Shown in pieces: positions 10,383 to 22,321 of a stretch of 64,000 nucleotides of DNA (positions within the stretch are counted from its first letter, which is position 1; every line of letters begins with the position of its first letter). This DNA is from Sarocladium kiliense (Eukaryota > Ascomycota > Sordariomycetes > Hypocreales > Sarocladiaceae). The notes below the pieces were generated by a model. That model did not search any database and was not told the origin of the DNA. It saw only the letters and a program-made list of their open reading frames with translations. The stretch covers positions 1,116,001 to 1,180,000 of the forward strand of contig JAUZTG010000044.1 of the NCBI GenBank assembly GCA_030734395.1. Reading direction: 5' to 3'. The position numbers and the translations under genes are program-made.

Positions 10383-12981
10383 ACGATGCATTTGGATATT
10401 TTGTGTTACCCTGCTCCTGTTACTCAATCGAAACCACAGTGAACAAGGAGGGTGGAAATGAACCCAGGGAGCTTCAAAATGCTCCAGAAAATCTACCATG
10501 TACATTGTATTTAGCGTTGGAATTGTAACATTACGAGCATACTACGGACCTAAGTGCGGCACGCGGCCAGCAAGACTCTTCGCCTTGATCATGCAGACTG
10601 TGATATCTGGATGTGTGCTCATCAAAAGTAGTCCATACCGATATTGTTCCATACAACGATCTAGATATTGCACTTCTACTTAAGACATTTGTCTTATCTT
10701 GCTAGCCTAGAAGCTACCACTCCCTTCCCTTTTCCTGGTTGTTGTTGCATGATGCTTGACAGTCAGGTTTACTTCAGATATCAGAGGGCTAAGTTTTATA
10801 GCTACTCTTGTCAGCCCCGTGTAGATCTTTGCTGAAGTTCGATTGCATTGCAGTAGTCGGACGGAGTACAAGTCTTAGTCACCGGCTTGGAAGCTTGACC
10901 ATGCAATATCCAGAAGGGGATCTTGCCCGCAGATCTACTGCGAACAAAGCGGTTCACGTATGTTTCTAGAAACGGGAGGATCCGTCCAGTTCCAAAAGAG
11001 GGGCGCGCACGGCCCAGGGGTGAGTCTGGGGATCGTCAGTGGTGCAGATGCCCAACGACCCGCAACAATAGCTCCAGAGCTGCCCAGCATATCGCTCATG
11101 TCACTTGACAAGAGGCTTAAGGCGCGCCATGTCGCAAAATTTACGCGCATGCCTGTGGTTTGACGTGCATTTGAGGCACCCGTGCGCGGGACCTGCAAAC
11201 ACATGGATCCCTTTCGTCGTAGTGGCTTCGGGCTCCAATGAGCCAATCTCGACAACACGCTTGGTGCCCGACGTCATCGCGCAGCCAGGAGCCGTCGGCA
11301 ACAGCACCGAGGCAAGCCTAGCAGGCAGGGATGCAGCGATTCGATGTATATGCGGGAAATGCATGTGCCGTCTGTGACAGATGTCACTTGGGTTCACATT
11401 TAGGGGTCTCAAAGTATTGCGTGTACCCGTCTGCAAGGTCAATAAACTCTCATTCTTCGCTTCCCTGCCTGGAGACACCCTCAGTCCTGCCTCTGGTGGC
11501 AAAATGGTGCCTCATCACCATCAAGAGTGACCAGACCATTGTCAGGTAGGCTCTGCCAGGAGAAGCAAAGAGGCAAACATGGGGATCCCTGGATGCCCAA
11601 CACAGGCCCATTCGATGCCCGATTCGGGGGGAATTGGTTCGGATTGGAGCGTGATTGCCCAAGAGCCGGGTGATGATGAGGAGGGCGGGGAATATTGTGA
11701 AAGAAGAAAGCAAGGGTATTCCTTGCTGTTGAGGCCTTCCGAGACGATAGCGTGGGTGGACTGTGCGTGGAAGTGAGTGGAAGCGTGGCTGGGAAAGGTG
11801 GACTGAGATCTGTCTTGCGTTGAGACAGCAACGAAAAAGAATTGCTAGGAAATCTCAGGATTCAGTGGAAGTGTGAAGACCTATCTGAGACTTTAGGTGG
11901 TGGAATTCCTAGAAAATGCAGGGTCGAGAGAAGAGAAGGGCACATTACAGGAAGCAACAGTGGTGTGTCGTGGGATGCACCTGCCTCAGTCAATGCCTGG
12001 ATCTGAATAGCGGGGTCGAATTTACGGTTTGGCAGGCGCATTCTGGCGGGTGCCCCTCCCAGTCTCCTTCCTCCTGGCACCTGTGGACTGCCCCACCTCG
12101 ATTGGGTCACCAGCCTGCCTTTTGGGCAATTGTGTGTGTGTGGTGGCCATGTCTTCAGCACCAGCACTGCCCTGAACCCTGCTGGAGACGTGGGTGGGAC
12201 GGCTACTCCCAGTGGTGTCGAGTAGAGGCAGGGGGTTCTTCACTTTCGGATGCTTGGCCCCTCGCGGCTTTTAGAGTACCATACGGAGTACTCTCCTCTT
12301 TGAATGAGCAGAGGAACAGCCATAATAAGATCACAGCCCTTGCTGCGGTCATTTCTGCTGTTCTCTCTTCCTTTCCTCTTCCTTTCTCTCCTCTCCATCA
12401 GCATCACCTTCACCTCGGCATTGCTCCGGCTGCTCACATCAGGTGATTATTGTCAGCGTCGCCGACGTCACGCGGCTTCGGTACTGCTCAGCCTCCACAT
12501 CTCCAGAGCATTCTCGTATCAACCTCTCCGACTCCCTCACATTTCTTACTGCGTCTCACCGACCTTCTGCAGCCAAATTCCGCCTCACTACTGATACTTG
12601 GTTGTCCTGCAAGCTCAACGCCAACAAAACAGCTCGCTTCGATATAGCGTCTATCCCAGCCACTATAGCGTGAGTCCAGCACTATTGCAGCTGCAGCTCA
12701 GGTCGAACCCAGTAGCTCACGAAACAGCATCCAGTGATAAGCGGGGCACGACGCTCGTAACGTCATCGTCCAACATCCGGTTCCCGCTGTCCAGCTCGTC
12801 CGCCCTGTGATCCCCTCCCATCGTTCCTTCTCTCCGCCCTCTGCCAACTTCTGCGCTACGGTGTGACGACTTTATTAGTCCCGGCAACTTCCATCTTCCC
12901 GCATTCCATCATCTACAGCTTTCTCTATCGATTCAACAATCACTCCAGCAAAGAACGTTTGCTTCGTATTAAACAGCTAGT
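10383..12981. other. Long intergenic region, including a pyrimidine-rich leader of the next gene
   Basis: About 2.6 kb with no frame I can support as a gene. The last part, about 12340-12980, is rich in CT runs and has several short open frames upstream of the ATG at 12982. It looks like a core promoter and a long 5' leader, possibly with upstream ORFs. A short TG run lies near 12131-12140. Confidence 0.45.
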
Positions 12982-14576
12982 ATGGCCGACCGTTGGGATC
13001 GTGGTCGCTTTGACTACGAGCGCGAGCGGGAACGCGATCGCTACGAAGACGATAGACCTTATATGCGAGGCGGCCGTGCTCCTCGTGATCATTCAGATGA
13101 ACGGTTTGACAGGAGATACCCTGGTCGCAGCGGCCCTTACGACGATGAATTTGTCCGTGATCGTCGCTACTATGAAGATGAGCCTCGGTTTGCTCCTCAA
13201 ATGGAGCGTCGTCGAATGAGTCCGCCAGATTTTGATCGCCGCCCTCCCGTCAAAGAGCGAGAGAGGGAGCGTGAATATTACCGGGACCCATCTCCTCGTC
13301 GACCAGGCTTTGTTCGCCGCCAGTCATCTCTCGATACCTTCGACCGCCGACCTCTTCGCCAATTTTACGAACCCCGTGAGGAGCTTCCACCACCGGCTCG
13401 TAGGGAGGATATCTACCGTGAGGACTTCCGTCGCGATGATTTCCGCGAGCCACTTCCACCTGCCCGCGGTCTTCCACCACCCCGTCGTGGACGAGCTGAG
13501 TACGACGATATCAAGGTTGCCGAACCCGACCACTACGGAGATGAGCACTACCGTCCCTATCAGGACCGCCTCCATGAGCGAGAGCTCGTCCGACAAAGGC
13601 GACGGGAGAGAAGCCGTGACTCGCACACAACTCGCTCCCATCGGCGTCGTAGCGACTCTCGGTCCTCTGTCACCTCTAGCCGCTCGTCCAGCTCAAGCGG
13701 CGGCACCGCCATTCGTAGTGAATACCCCAAGAAAGGCAAGACCAGGATTCCTGCTCGACTCGTTTCCAAAAGGGCACTCATAGACTTGAGATACCCGTAT
13801 GAAGAAGAGGTTAGTACCACTCTTGTGGACATGCAGACATTCTCTGACCGTGAACCAGGGCAACACTATCATTGTCCAGAAGGCACTTGGCCAACACAAC
13901 ATTGACGAGCTCCTCAAGCTGAGCGAGGACTATAAGCAGAGTAAGTGCAATCTGTAGACACATGCCTTTGGCGACAAAGGGTGTTGATGGAACTTCAGGC
14001 GAACGAGAAATCGCTGATGCGCGTTCATCTGCAGGCGACCTTGCTGAAGAACGACGAAGTGAGCCTCCAATTGCTCCCGCTCCTCTACCCCCGCCACCGG
14101 TCTCCATGCCAGCACCAGCTCCCATGCCTACCCCGGCCCCGGCTCCGGCTCCGGCTCCGATTGTCATTCCACCGCCTCCACCGCCGCCGGCTCCAGTGGT
14201 CATCGATGCAGGCCCAGGCGTCAGATTTGATCGCGACTATTCTCCCTCACGCGGGTCCTCGGTATCTGGTTGGGACCACTCAGCGCCTGTCCCTGGACCT
14301 CTCGCTCTTGCTGAGCGGCCTCGATCCCAATCTCGCAGTGGCCGGGAAATTCGTGAGGAGATCCGAATGCTTGAGAGAGAGCTGGCCTACAGACCCAAGG
14401 GTCAAGTAATCGAATCTACGGGCAACCGCGAGATCGTCAAAGCCGAGCGCCTGCCAAACGGCGAACTCGTCATCTACGAGGAAGAAGTTGAGAAGGTCAT
14501 CTCCGGACCAAAGCCGCCGCGGATTGAGAAGGACAAGAAAGGTAGGATGTCCATCAGCGTGCCTAAATACCGTTGA
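12982..14576 (+). CDS. DUF8035-like Arg/Asp-rich protein
   Basis: Predicted exons 12982-13809, 13859-13940 and 13999-14576 give 495 residues. The first 250 residues are extremely rich in Arg, Asp, Glu and Tyr (repeated RERERD, DRR and RYY patches), then a Ser/Arg-rich tract, like RNA-associated disordered regions. A short conserved block spans exons 1-2: KKGKTRIPARLVSK, LRYPYEEE, then NTIIVQKALGQHNIDELLKLS. A Pro/Ala repeat follows (14104-14190, CCGGCT units). The C-terminus is another conserved block ending KDKKGRMSISVPKYR. I associate this arrangement with fungal DUF8035 proteins, from memory; function unknown. Intron 2 could end at 14034 instead of 13998; both keep frame and differ by 12 residues. 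Confidence 0.75.
14104..14190 (+). repeat. Pro/Ala-coding triplet and hexamer repeat
   Basis: A CC-G-GC(T/C) rich stretch encoding alternating Pro and Ala then a run of Pro, inside the third exon of the DUF8035-like gene. It is a likely site of length variation between strains. Confidence 0.6.
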
Positions 14577-15131
14577 AGGTGCGCGCCTTTGTTTTGAGCC
14601 TTGCAGCCATGAAATTAGAGGCTGACTCACGGTGCGCAGGACCACCTCCGCGACTCATTCGTGCTATGCTCACGACCTTGACCTGAGCGCCTCGGCACTT
14701 GAGAGGCAAGTGTACGGCGTTCTGGGGCTTTTGAATTGGTTAATTTTGGGTATTCAGAAACCTTGGACACTTCAGCGAACATCGAAGGGATACCATGTAC
14801 CAAAGGCAGGAAGTCAACCAGGAGCTGGACCCTGGAATGTTACAGAGGATAACTGAAGGATTGGAAGGCAGGTTGCCAGCAAGTGGCATTGTAACGCGTG
14901 GAATGGCTTTTGGGTGTCTTTTTGGTCAAAACATGGCGTCTTTTTTGGTTTCGCAAGACAATTGGGTGGATCTGTCTCTTGAAGTGTTGAACGAAACTAT
15001 TTTGCATAACTACACCTGAGAATAACGACTTTATGACCAGTAACCAGTATGATAAGGAAAAGAACCGTGCGAGACCTTTGAACCTCTGAATGCTCGTACA
15101 GGAAGAGCTTTAGAAGGAATGAGTATTATCA
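14577..15131. other. 3' flank and intergenic region, no gene seen
   Basis: The region lies between two converging genes, so it holds their 3' untranslated parts. Short plus-strand frames at 14632-15019 show no domain. Confidence 0.4.
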
Positions 15132-16047
15132 TCAGCAACAAGTGGTGTCCTTCAGCGTAAGGGGCTGTGTTGGAAGTTGGCCTTCATAGTATGGCGGAGT
15201 GGTTCTGTCGCCGTTGGGATTGCCCTGCGCCTGTGCTACGGACGATGTTGGCGACGTTGCTGATCCCGGCGGCTTCCTGTCGTACGAGTTGCCATCAATT
15301 AGCCCCAGACTCCCATGACCTTCTGCAGGCGATTCGATCGAATGGCCCATGCCTCCCAGTTCAGCAGGTGAATACTCATTCTGAGCTACGGACGGATTTG
15401 CGTAATTGTAATATCCGCCCGGATACTGATGCTGCTTGTACATCCCAACATTACCATTGTGGGGAGAGACGGCAACTGGAGGGATGTGCTTTTCATCCGG
15501 CAAACAATTGCGCTTTCGCCCACGATGAAGTCACAATGCGAGGATAGCGATCACGACAGTGAGCGGTAAGCCAACCCCCAACCCAACGCCTAGAGCCACA
15601 GGGGTTGCGGGATATGAATAAGAGTTTGAGGAGGATGGCTCGGGGTCTGTGGAGTTTGTCACCGGGTCGGCGGGATTTGAGGTCGTAGAAGAGGATGATG
15701 TTTCAGAGGCCAAAGAAGATGTCATTGAGGACCGGGTTTCCGAGACTGGGAGGAGGCCTGAGGGATTGAGGGTGACGATACTGCGGGTGGACTCTCGACG
15801 GAAGATTCCTGGGTTGTCGATGCTGCCCCAGTTGCATCCTTCTGTGCAGTAGCAGCAGCAAACGTTGTCGCAGAGGCTGGGGCATTTGTCGCCTCCTACA
15901 TGCACTTTGCATGTCGTGTCAGTCTCTTGTCGTACGCTATTTCAGGTGATGACAATACACAGTCCAGACATGCATCAACACATCCTTTATAATTCCATAT
16001 CGATCGTAGCAGGTAATGTCGCCACTTGAGGAGGTGTTGTCAGACAT
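15132..16047 (-). CDS. Cys-rich, Ser/Thr-rich single-pass membrane protein with an in-frame TGA
   Basis: The main exon (about 15132-15923) encodes a Cys cluster (KCPSLCDNVCCCYCTEGC), a long Ser/Thr-rich stalk, one membrane segment (about 23 residues from PVALGVGLGVGL to AILAL), a basic stop-transfer cluster (HRGRKR) and a Pro/Gly/Tyr-rich cytoplasmic tail. Directly after AILAL is a TGA (15531-15533), in the same frame as the tail. The protein is either 152 residues, or 285 positions if the TGA is read through or mutated. A first exon, 15982-16047 (MSDNTSSSGDITCYDRYG), is proposed with a 58-nt intron of weak splice sites; the true N-terminus may lie further upstream, since no signal peptide is seen. 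This layout resembles fungal surface sensors or stalked Cys-rich proteins; the ligand is unknown. In my judgement the TGA is real sequence, not an intron. Confidence 0.5.
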
Positions 16048-17208
16048 GCTATACCATCAGTAAACGGCCCTAGCCAGGACTTGTGAAAACCTGTGATAAG
16101 TAATGAGAGGCCCAGAGAAACATGAAGGACGAACGCAGTCTAGTCGAGTAGTGGGAACATTGAGAGTATACGAAGGTTCGAAAACAAGGAGGACGGCAGG
16201 CGAGCCACTTCGGTGACTGAAGAACTGGTGAACTCCCGCGGAATGTGGCCAAGCAATCAGCTCCTGTCAAAATTTCACTTGGCATATCTCGACTGGGATG
16301 ACAATTTGGACGTATGAGGTTGCAGTCGAGGGTCGGCTAAAGAGATGCTGCCCTTACAAGACTTGAATGGCGACGTCACGTGTAGCGAACGTAATCTGTC
16401 AGCCAGTACCCATGTCTAGTTCCTCCTGCGTTGGGCATTTCGGTGATCACTTGTTGCGACTACTGCTGCATATGGCATCCCGTTGGAACACGTGAAACAC
16501 CTCCAGAAATTGTAGGGCAGAATGTGCCGGACACTGTGTTCCTAGGCTTTTACTGTTAGCAATGAATCTGCATGTCGCATATACTGTCTGCGTACGGGAT
16601 ATGAACATGTCTAAACCTAAAACCCGGTTCCCAAATCGACCGTCTGACCTTTCCTGCGTTCTAGCACTGCACTCTACAAGACGACACTGTCGACCAGGCA
16701 CATTGCTTGCCTGAATGCACGTTACGTATATAGTACACCCGACCACAGTGCACACAGGAGCAAGCTGATCTTCTGAGAGGCCAGTTCCAGTTTGCTGCTT
16801 CTGACACCAAAAGTCAGCGACATTTTGCACGATGGAGAGGGCAAGAGAGAGTGGGCAACAAGTTGCACATTCCGAACAGGGGTGTGCTGTAGCCTGATGG
16901 CTTTGTAAACTACCAATGAGAAAACACACGCCATGCGGTTGACAAGTTTGTGGAAACCCAATCAAAATAAAGCAGTTGAGGTTATTGTTGCTTTTCTAGG
17001 CTTGGTATCCGCCGAACGTCTCGACAAACAGGATGAGCCCAGATTGCATAAGAGCTGAGATGCCAGAGCCTGCTTGCCTCGGGAACGGGGGGACACCAGT
17101 TCATACCTTTATATCCAGCGCACCAAAGCGCACAAGTAGCAACGCCAGAGAAGTGTTAAAACTCTTGCTATTGAAGAAGCCTGATGCCTGTCTTCCTGCC
17201 CGAGCACG
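16048..17208. other. Intergenic region between divergent genes, no gene recognised
   Basis: A 172-codon minus-strand frame (16447-16965) is Cys-rich but shows no signal peptide, domain or family-like pattern. The region presumably holds the promoters of the leftward membrane protein and the rightward Clr5 gene, and could hide an upstream signal-peptide exon of the former. Confidence 0.4.
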
Positions 17209-19292
17209 ATGGCACATCAGCTAACAATCCATCGAGAGCTCATCCAGCGACTATACATGGATGAAGGCCTGCCGTTGTCGAAAGTCATGCACTTCATGGT
17301 TGAGAAGTACTCAATCCGTGTCGGGTAGGTTCTTTGACCTCGTTTTATTTTCTTTACACGATGCCTGAACTCAATTCGGATGCATAGAGCAAGCACGTAC
17401 CAACGCCTATTACATGAATGGGGCTTCAAGAAGAACACAAGAAAGAACGATTGGAAATGGGTCTTGCATAAGCGCAAGAACTTTGGAGAATCTGTGCCTC
17501 TTTTCATTCGAGGCGTAAAGGTCTCCGATGAGACGGTTAGAGCGAAGATTGCCCGCCATGTTCTGCCAAGCGAACAAGCATTGATCATGGCCGGGGCCGG
17601 TATGTTACACCTCACACTCCAGCTTTGACCAGATTTGCTCATCAGTGGTAGAGCGTTGTCCCAAGACTCCGGAAGGGTTTCGCTTGGGCAGCCCAGGGTT
17701 GAAACCGGCATCGCACGGTGATTTAGAGGTGCCTCTTGACTGTGATGTTGAATTCGACCTTAGACCAGAGTCATCGATGTCTTCTGGGGCTGATCATACG
17801 CCTCATATATCGCTTGCCAGGCTTCCCGTGGAAACCTTCTCTGGGTCATGGGGACCTCTTGAGGAGGCAATCTTCACCCATGCGACCACAGAGCAACCCG
17901 CTATTCTCCTCCGACATTCCGCAAAAGATAGGATCAAAGAGGCACTTGAATCATGTAACATAAACAGCTGGCCCACGAGTCTAAAGGACAAAGGCATGTG
18001 CCTCTCCGGGATACATGATGGCGTGACCTTCCTCATCCTCTCAGAAACGATGGATGGAAAAGGCTGCATACCGAACCGATGTCTTGGCATTGAGCTCCCG
18101 CGGTTGCAAAGCTGTGGTCTGAACGCTATCCTGGCTGCATTTCTCAACGATATTGCTTCAGTTGGGCGCGCTGCATCGGACTACCGTCCTCCTTTCTGGA
18201 GGGACCAGTTTCGGGCGGCGCTTTTCTTGGCGGTCAAGAGCGGGCATATCGAAATCACGAACATCTTCCTATCAATGTTCGAAAACAACCCAGATGATGA
18301 GCTTGACTTGAGAAATCATGTGCAGGAGTCCTGCTTAGACATCGCTCTGAATACAGGGAACCTGTTGATGCTGGATAGTCTCTTGCGCCGGAAGTCCCAA
18401 AGAAAATACCTGAATCTTCCGAACGAGCATGGCGAGACTCTACTGTCATCGGTCGCTCGTCGGAATGATTGTGTGAGCTCTCCGACAGGAAACGACACCC
18501 TCGGGATCCTTCGTCGGGCAGCTCGGGGTCAAAACCTTTATAGAGCCATGGAATATGGAGATGTCGGAAAAGTCCGACAGCTAGTCGAAGAAGGAGCCGA
18601 TCTTACCTACACAGATTTCAAGAACGAGGGCAAACTGGTAAGTAATTTGAATGATGTCAATCTCTCTCGAGAACAGGGAGTCAGCTCACTGGTTCTAGCG
18701 TCCTAGATTCTCTGATTGGAAAATTACTACAGCTTGGCCAGGCTTGGAAATCGCCGACATTCTTCGAAACGCCGGCATCAGTGTCTACTTCGAAGCAGGT
18801 TCACTAAGCCGGGACTGGTACTTCACTACCAGCGCGCCGTCACGTCAAGAAGACACTCACAGCGTTCCCTTTGTTCAAGAATTGAACACGCTGAGCTTGA
18901 AGCGAGACTACGATTTCTTGGCTGAGTTGGAAGCAGAGAGTCTGTCGAATTCAACCTCGCAACCGAGCAGGACGACTCACGAAGGCAGCGCCCCGAACGC
19001 GAGGCTGATCCCACAAACCAAACGACGTTCAGTTACTACAGACAACAAAACAGGTCTAGAGATGGAAATGACCTCTCTCAGCATATCGAACACAGCCAGA
19101 ATGCTGGAGGAAGGATCATTATCTTGGAACCCAAACAGAATGTTGCATCCTTGGAATGGTCATAGCCCCATCTCGGGGAATCAATCCATCAGCCGCTGGC
19201 GTATGGCGAATTCGGCGAAGTCATCCCTAGGCACGAGATTCTTCCGGAGCACTGTGCCGCCCAGTCCTGGAATGCCGGAGATGGCGCCTTGA
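17209..19292 (+). CDS. Clr5-domain protein with ankyrin-like repeats
   Basis: Exons 17209-17324, 17388-17599, 17646-18637 and 18699-19292 give 637 residues. Residues about 1-62 form a Clr5 domain: a helix (LIQRLYMDEGLPLSKVMHFM), then 'ASTYQRLLHEWGFKKN' and DWKWV, the usual 'YK..F..WG..KN' core. The first intron falls inside the domain, and joining it restores the motif, which supports the model. The middle has helical pairs like degenerate ankyrin repeats (residues about 180-350: FLAVKSGHIEITNIFL, LDIALNTGNLLMLDSLL, LYRAMEYGDVGKVRQLVEEGADLTY), continuing into exon 4 (GLEIADILRNAGIS). The C-terminus is Ser-rich and disordered. Clr5 domains occur in fungal proteins often linked to chromatin or regulation, but a role here is unproven. 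Confidence 0.8.
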
Positions 19293-22200
19293 GTGCTACG
19301 TTTTGAGTGCTCCGTGGCAGGCTGAAAGGTATATGGTGCAAAGGTTGGATATAAAGTAGTCAACGAAGCATTTGTTTCCACCGATGTGGTGCCTGGACCG
19401 ATGATGTTGCGTGACCGACGATATTAGGCGACCTTCACAACGAAGCAGGTATCATGGGGTGTTATCCTGCCCAGGGTGCCTGGTTGGTGCTATTACATAC
19501 TGACGAGGTCTGTGGGATATTGTAGGCTGTCTCTGCGACGATCAGGCAGCGTTCAAGAACTCCGTACTTCCAACAACACGTTGGAGGCCCATAAACTCCC
19601 CTCGAAGACGTCGTGTCGAGAGTGGTGTACCTCTGTTGTCCTGGAAACAGATGACTGTTCGTCCATGGTGCCTAGTACAGACTGAATCCCTCCAGCACAC
19701 GGCACCAGTTGTTTTCTAGATGCGAAGGTTCGCGAGTTGATGCAAGCTCATAACCTCAAAGAAGCCCTTCTCGGCCACTGAGAAGGGCGAAAGTGTGTTC
19801 GTGCCACCTGTGCACTGGGGTGATTTTGCATGATGGCATCGTACCATACCTGACGTTCATTATACACGTCTACAGAACAGATTGAATTGGTGTAACGGGT
19901 AAGGAACATAGCTTTACAAGCAAAGGCTTCAGTCCAGGCTTGATGTCTTCAAGGTGAACATGGTGGTCAAAGAACATTCCGCTGGCTGAGGATGGGCCAG
20001 CAGGGAGAAGCAGGGTAAGTCCTACATACATGGGCCGGAACAAATCAAGTCAAGCTTGTCGCAACCGAATTAGATGCGACGATACGAGTCAGGGAACGGG
20101 TTTCGCCAAGCATTCGCACTGTTCATTGCTGCGAATGGTCGATGGAGCTCATGCCACATCAATCGCGGATCTACAACTTTATTTCGATGTAATCAGTTTC
20201 GAGTCTGGCGAGCAGACGAAGCACAATCATCACCACAGACGGGACTCCAAGGCAACAACCAAGGAGGAGGGTTCAAAGGGCGGTCAAACTGACACATTGT
20301 GACGCCTCCTTCATGGGCCTACTCGCTGGGGATGACCTGGATGTGTCACTCATTTTCGAAAACGGCAGGCCGTCACGTTCTATTAGTAGCACTGGTCTGT
20401 CCGAGACTCTCGTTCAGTGCCCTGTTGGTCACAGTGGCTTGCAGGAAGGACAGCGAATAGCTGCAGCCGGACGCAGAGTTGTCCAAAAGGGGTCCTGTCA
20501 GGGACAGGGGTCGGGGGTTTTTCTTTTAGTCACCTTGCCGAAGTACCGATTATTAGGGGTAAGCTTCGCATGTGCTGTGCTACAGGATCAAGACCATCGA
20601 TCATCTTCTTCATGCAGACAATGGCAATTTAGCGAGCACCTGTCAGCTCTCGATGGTGACAAGGGAAAAGGGGCTGGCCACGAGGATGAGAAACCAATGT
20701 CTGAGCCTTGCTCGTCTCTCACAACGAGCAAGGGTTTCAACTCGTGAATGAGCGAGGCCCCTGAACAGTCCCCAGTTGGTCCGTTCGCGAGGGCAACGGG
20801 CACGCGATGGTTGAGCGACTGTAGCTCTATTGATATCCGGTCATTTGTGGCTGTGTTGTCTCGTACCAGGGCCAACCAAATAGACTCAAAACGAACAGAA
20901 TGAAAGAAACAACGAGTCTTCGTGTCAGCGGCGCACATCTCCTCTTTTGCAGGCGATCTGTGACAAACTAGCGGCCGCCCATTCCCACCCTTCACACGAG
21001 CGTCGTGCCAGTAAGCAGCTTAGTGCCCGAGCGCCTCAAAGATCCTTGGAAAGTGTGGAGATGCGACGGCGAACCAGGATGGGATAGTCGGGTTGGAGGG
21101 GCCATTACGCGTTGGGATCAGCCTACCTGGGGCGGCCACAACCTCGTATTTGTGCGAGCGGTGGTTTTCGACCGAGATTAATGCAATCCAGGTGAGCCGA
21201 GCCTTAGGACATGCGGGGTGGCTTGCATCAGGAACTGGAATTGCGCTCGTTTTTCGTCAGCCAGGGCCTAGGTACGGATACAGTACTGCTGACACGCGAC
21301 ACAGTTCCTAATAACCCTTGGTCTAGTCGCGGTAGCGCCTGTGTTTGCCTAACGTAACGCAAGGATCGGCTATCCAGGCGAAACAAGCTTCACAGCCAAG
21401 CCGAAGGTATCCTTGTCACGGACGCGGCTGGAACTCCAGCCGATCAGCTTTGGAGCGCGGCGATGCTAGTTCCCTCGCGTGACAGCAACAGTCTCAAGAG
21501 CAGATCAGACCAGACATTCCCATTGTCTGAAATAAGCTCTCTTGAAGGTAACGGTAATTCGGCTTAGCTTGTGTGTCAAAACAAAGTAGTGCCCGCAGAA
21601 GCCGCATTGTGATTGAGGGCAGCGTATATGACGACAGCCAGGAAGGTTTTGTCTAGTCGAGACCTTGTTACAGCCTGCCAGCCAAAAAAGAAGACCCTCC
21701 CACCATCTCGTCGGTCGAATCATGCTTGGCCAAACGCTTCTCTTGTTGTCCAGCAGCGGGGTGGAGGGCTATCGGCAACCTACCGCTGGGCGCTTGCTAG
21801 CTCAGCTCAGTCCAACTTCCCTAGTCCTACAGGCATGGGATCCATGGACGGTCTTTCGCAGGCTTACTTGGTGGCGTCTCACCTTCCAGGCGGCCAGGCC
21901 GGATCAGACAGGAGGTCGCGTGTAGCCTTTGAGCGGTAGTTGTTAGCCCGAGTTTGATGCCTTCGTACTGCGACCAACCCCCCTTGCCGCCCGCCCCCAG
22001 TTGTAAAGTTAGGCGTTGCTGATGAACTGACGCCCATGTTTCCTTTGTTATACGACCAATACCCACCTTGGAACAATCGATGTTTCTAAACTCGTCATCC
22101 CCTATTCCCGGTGTGGGTTCGAGTGTTGTCTTCGTTTGTCGATCATCACACCAGGACAGCCTGCTCCAGCACTGTCATCTTCTCTCCACTTCCAACCCAG

Positions 22201-22321
22201 GCTCTTCCATTACATCTTCTTCAACGCCCTTCGATGTTGGAATCTTCACCAAACCGCTCTGTTTTGTTCGGTGTCAGCGGCGGCAGTACGTCTATCTAAG
22301 CCAGGCTACACAGCTGCCAAC
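19293..22321. other. Long intergenic region (3.0 kb), no gene recognised
   Basis: Both strands have frames up to about 145 codons (20313-20747 plus, 20588-20995 minus), but they overlap each other and have no domain, signal or splice logic. No tRNA-like or transposon structure was found by eye. The last few hundred bases are the promoter and leader of the sulfatase-like gene; a plus frame reads through 22136-22321 in phase with it. Confidence 0.45.

Noticed and set aside
15492..15533. A 42-nt in-frame intron that would remove the TGA in the Cys-rich membrane protein
   Set aside because: It would delete half of the membrane segment and the basic cluster, and its donor GTGATC is weak.
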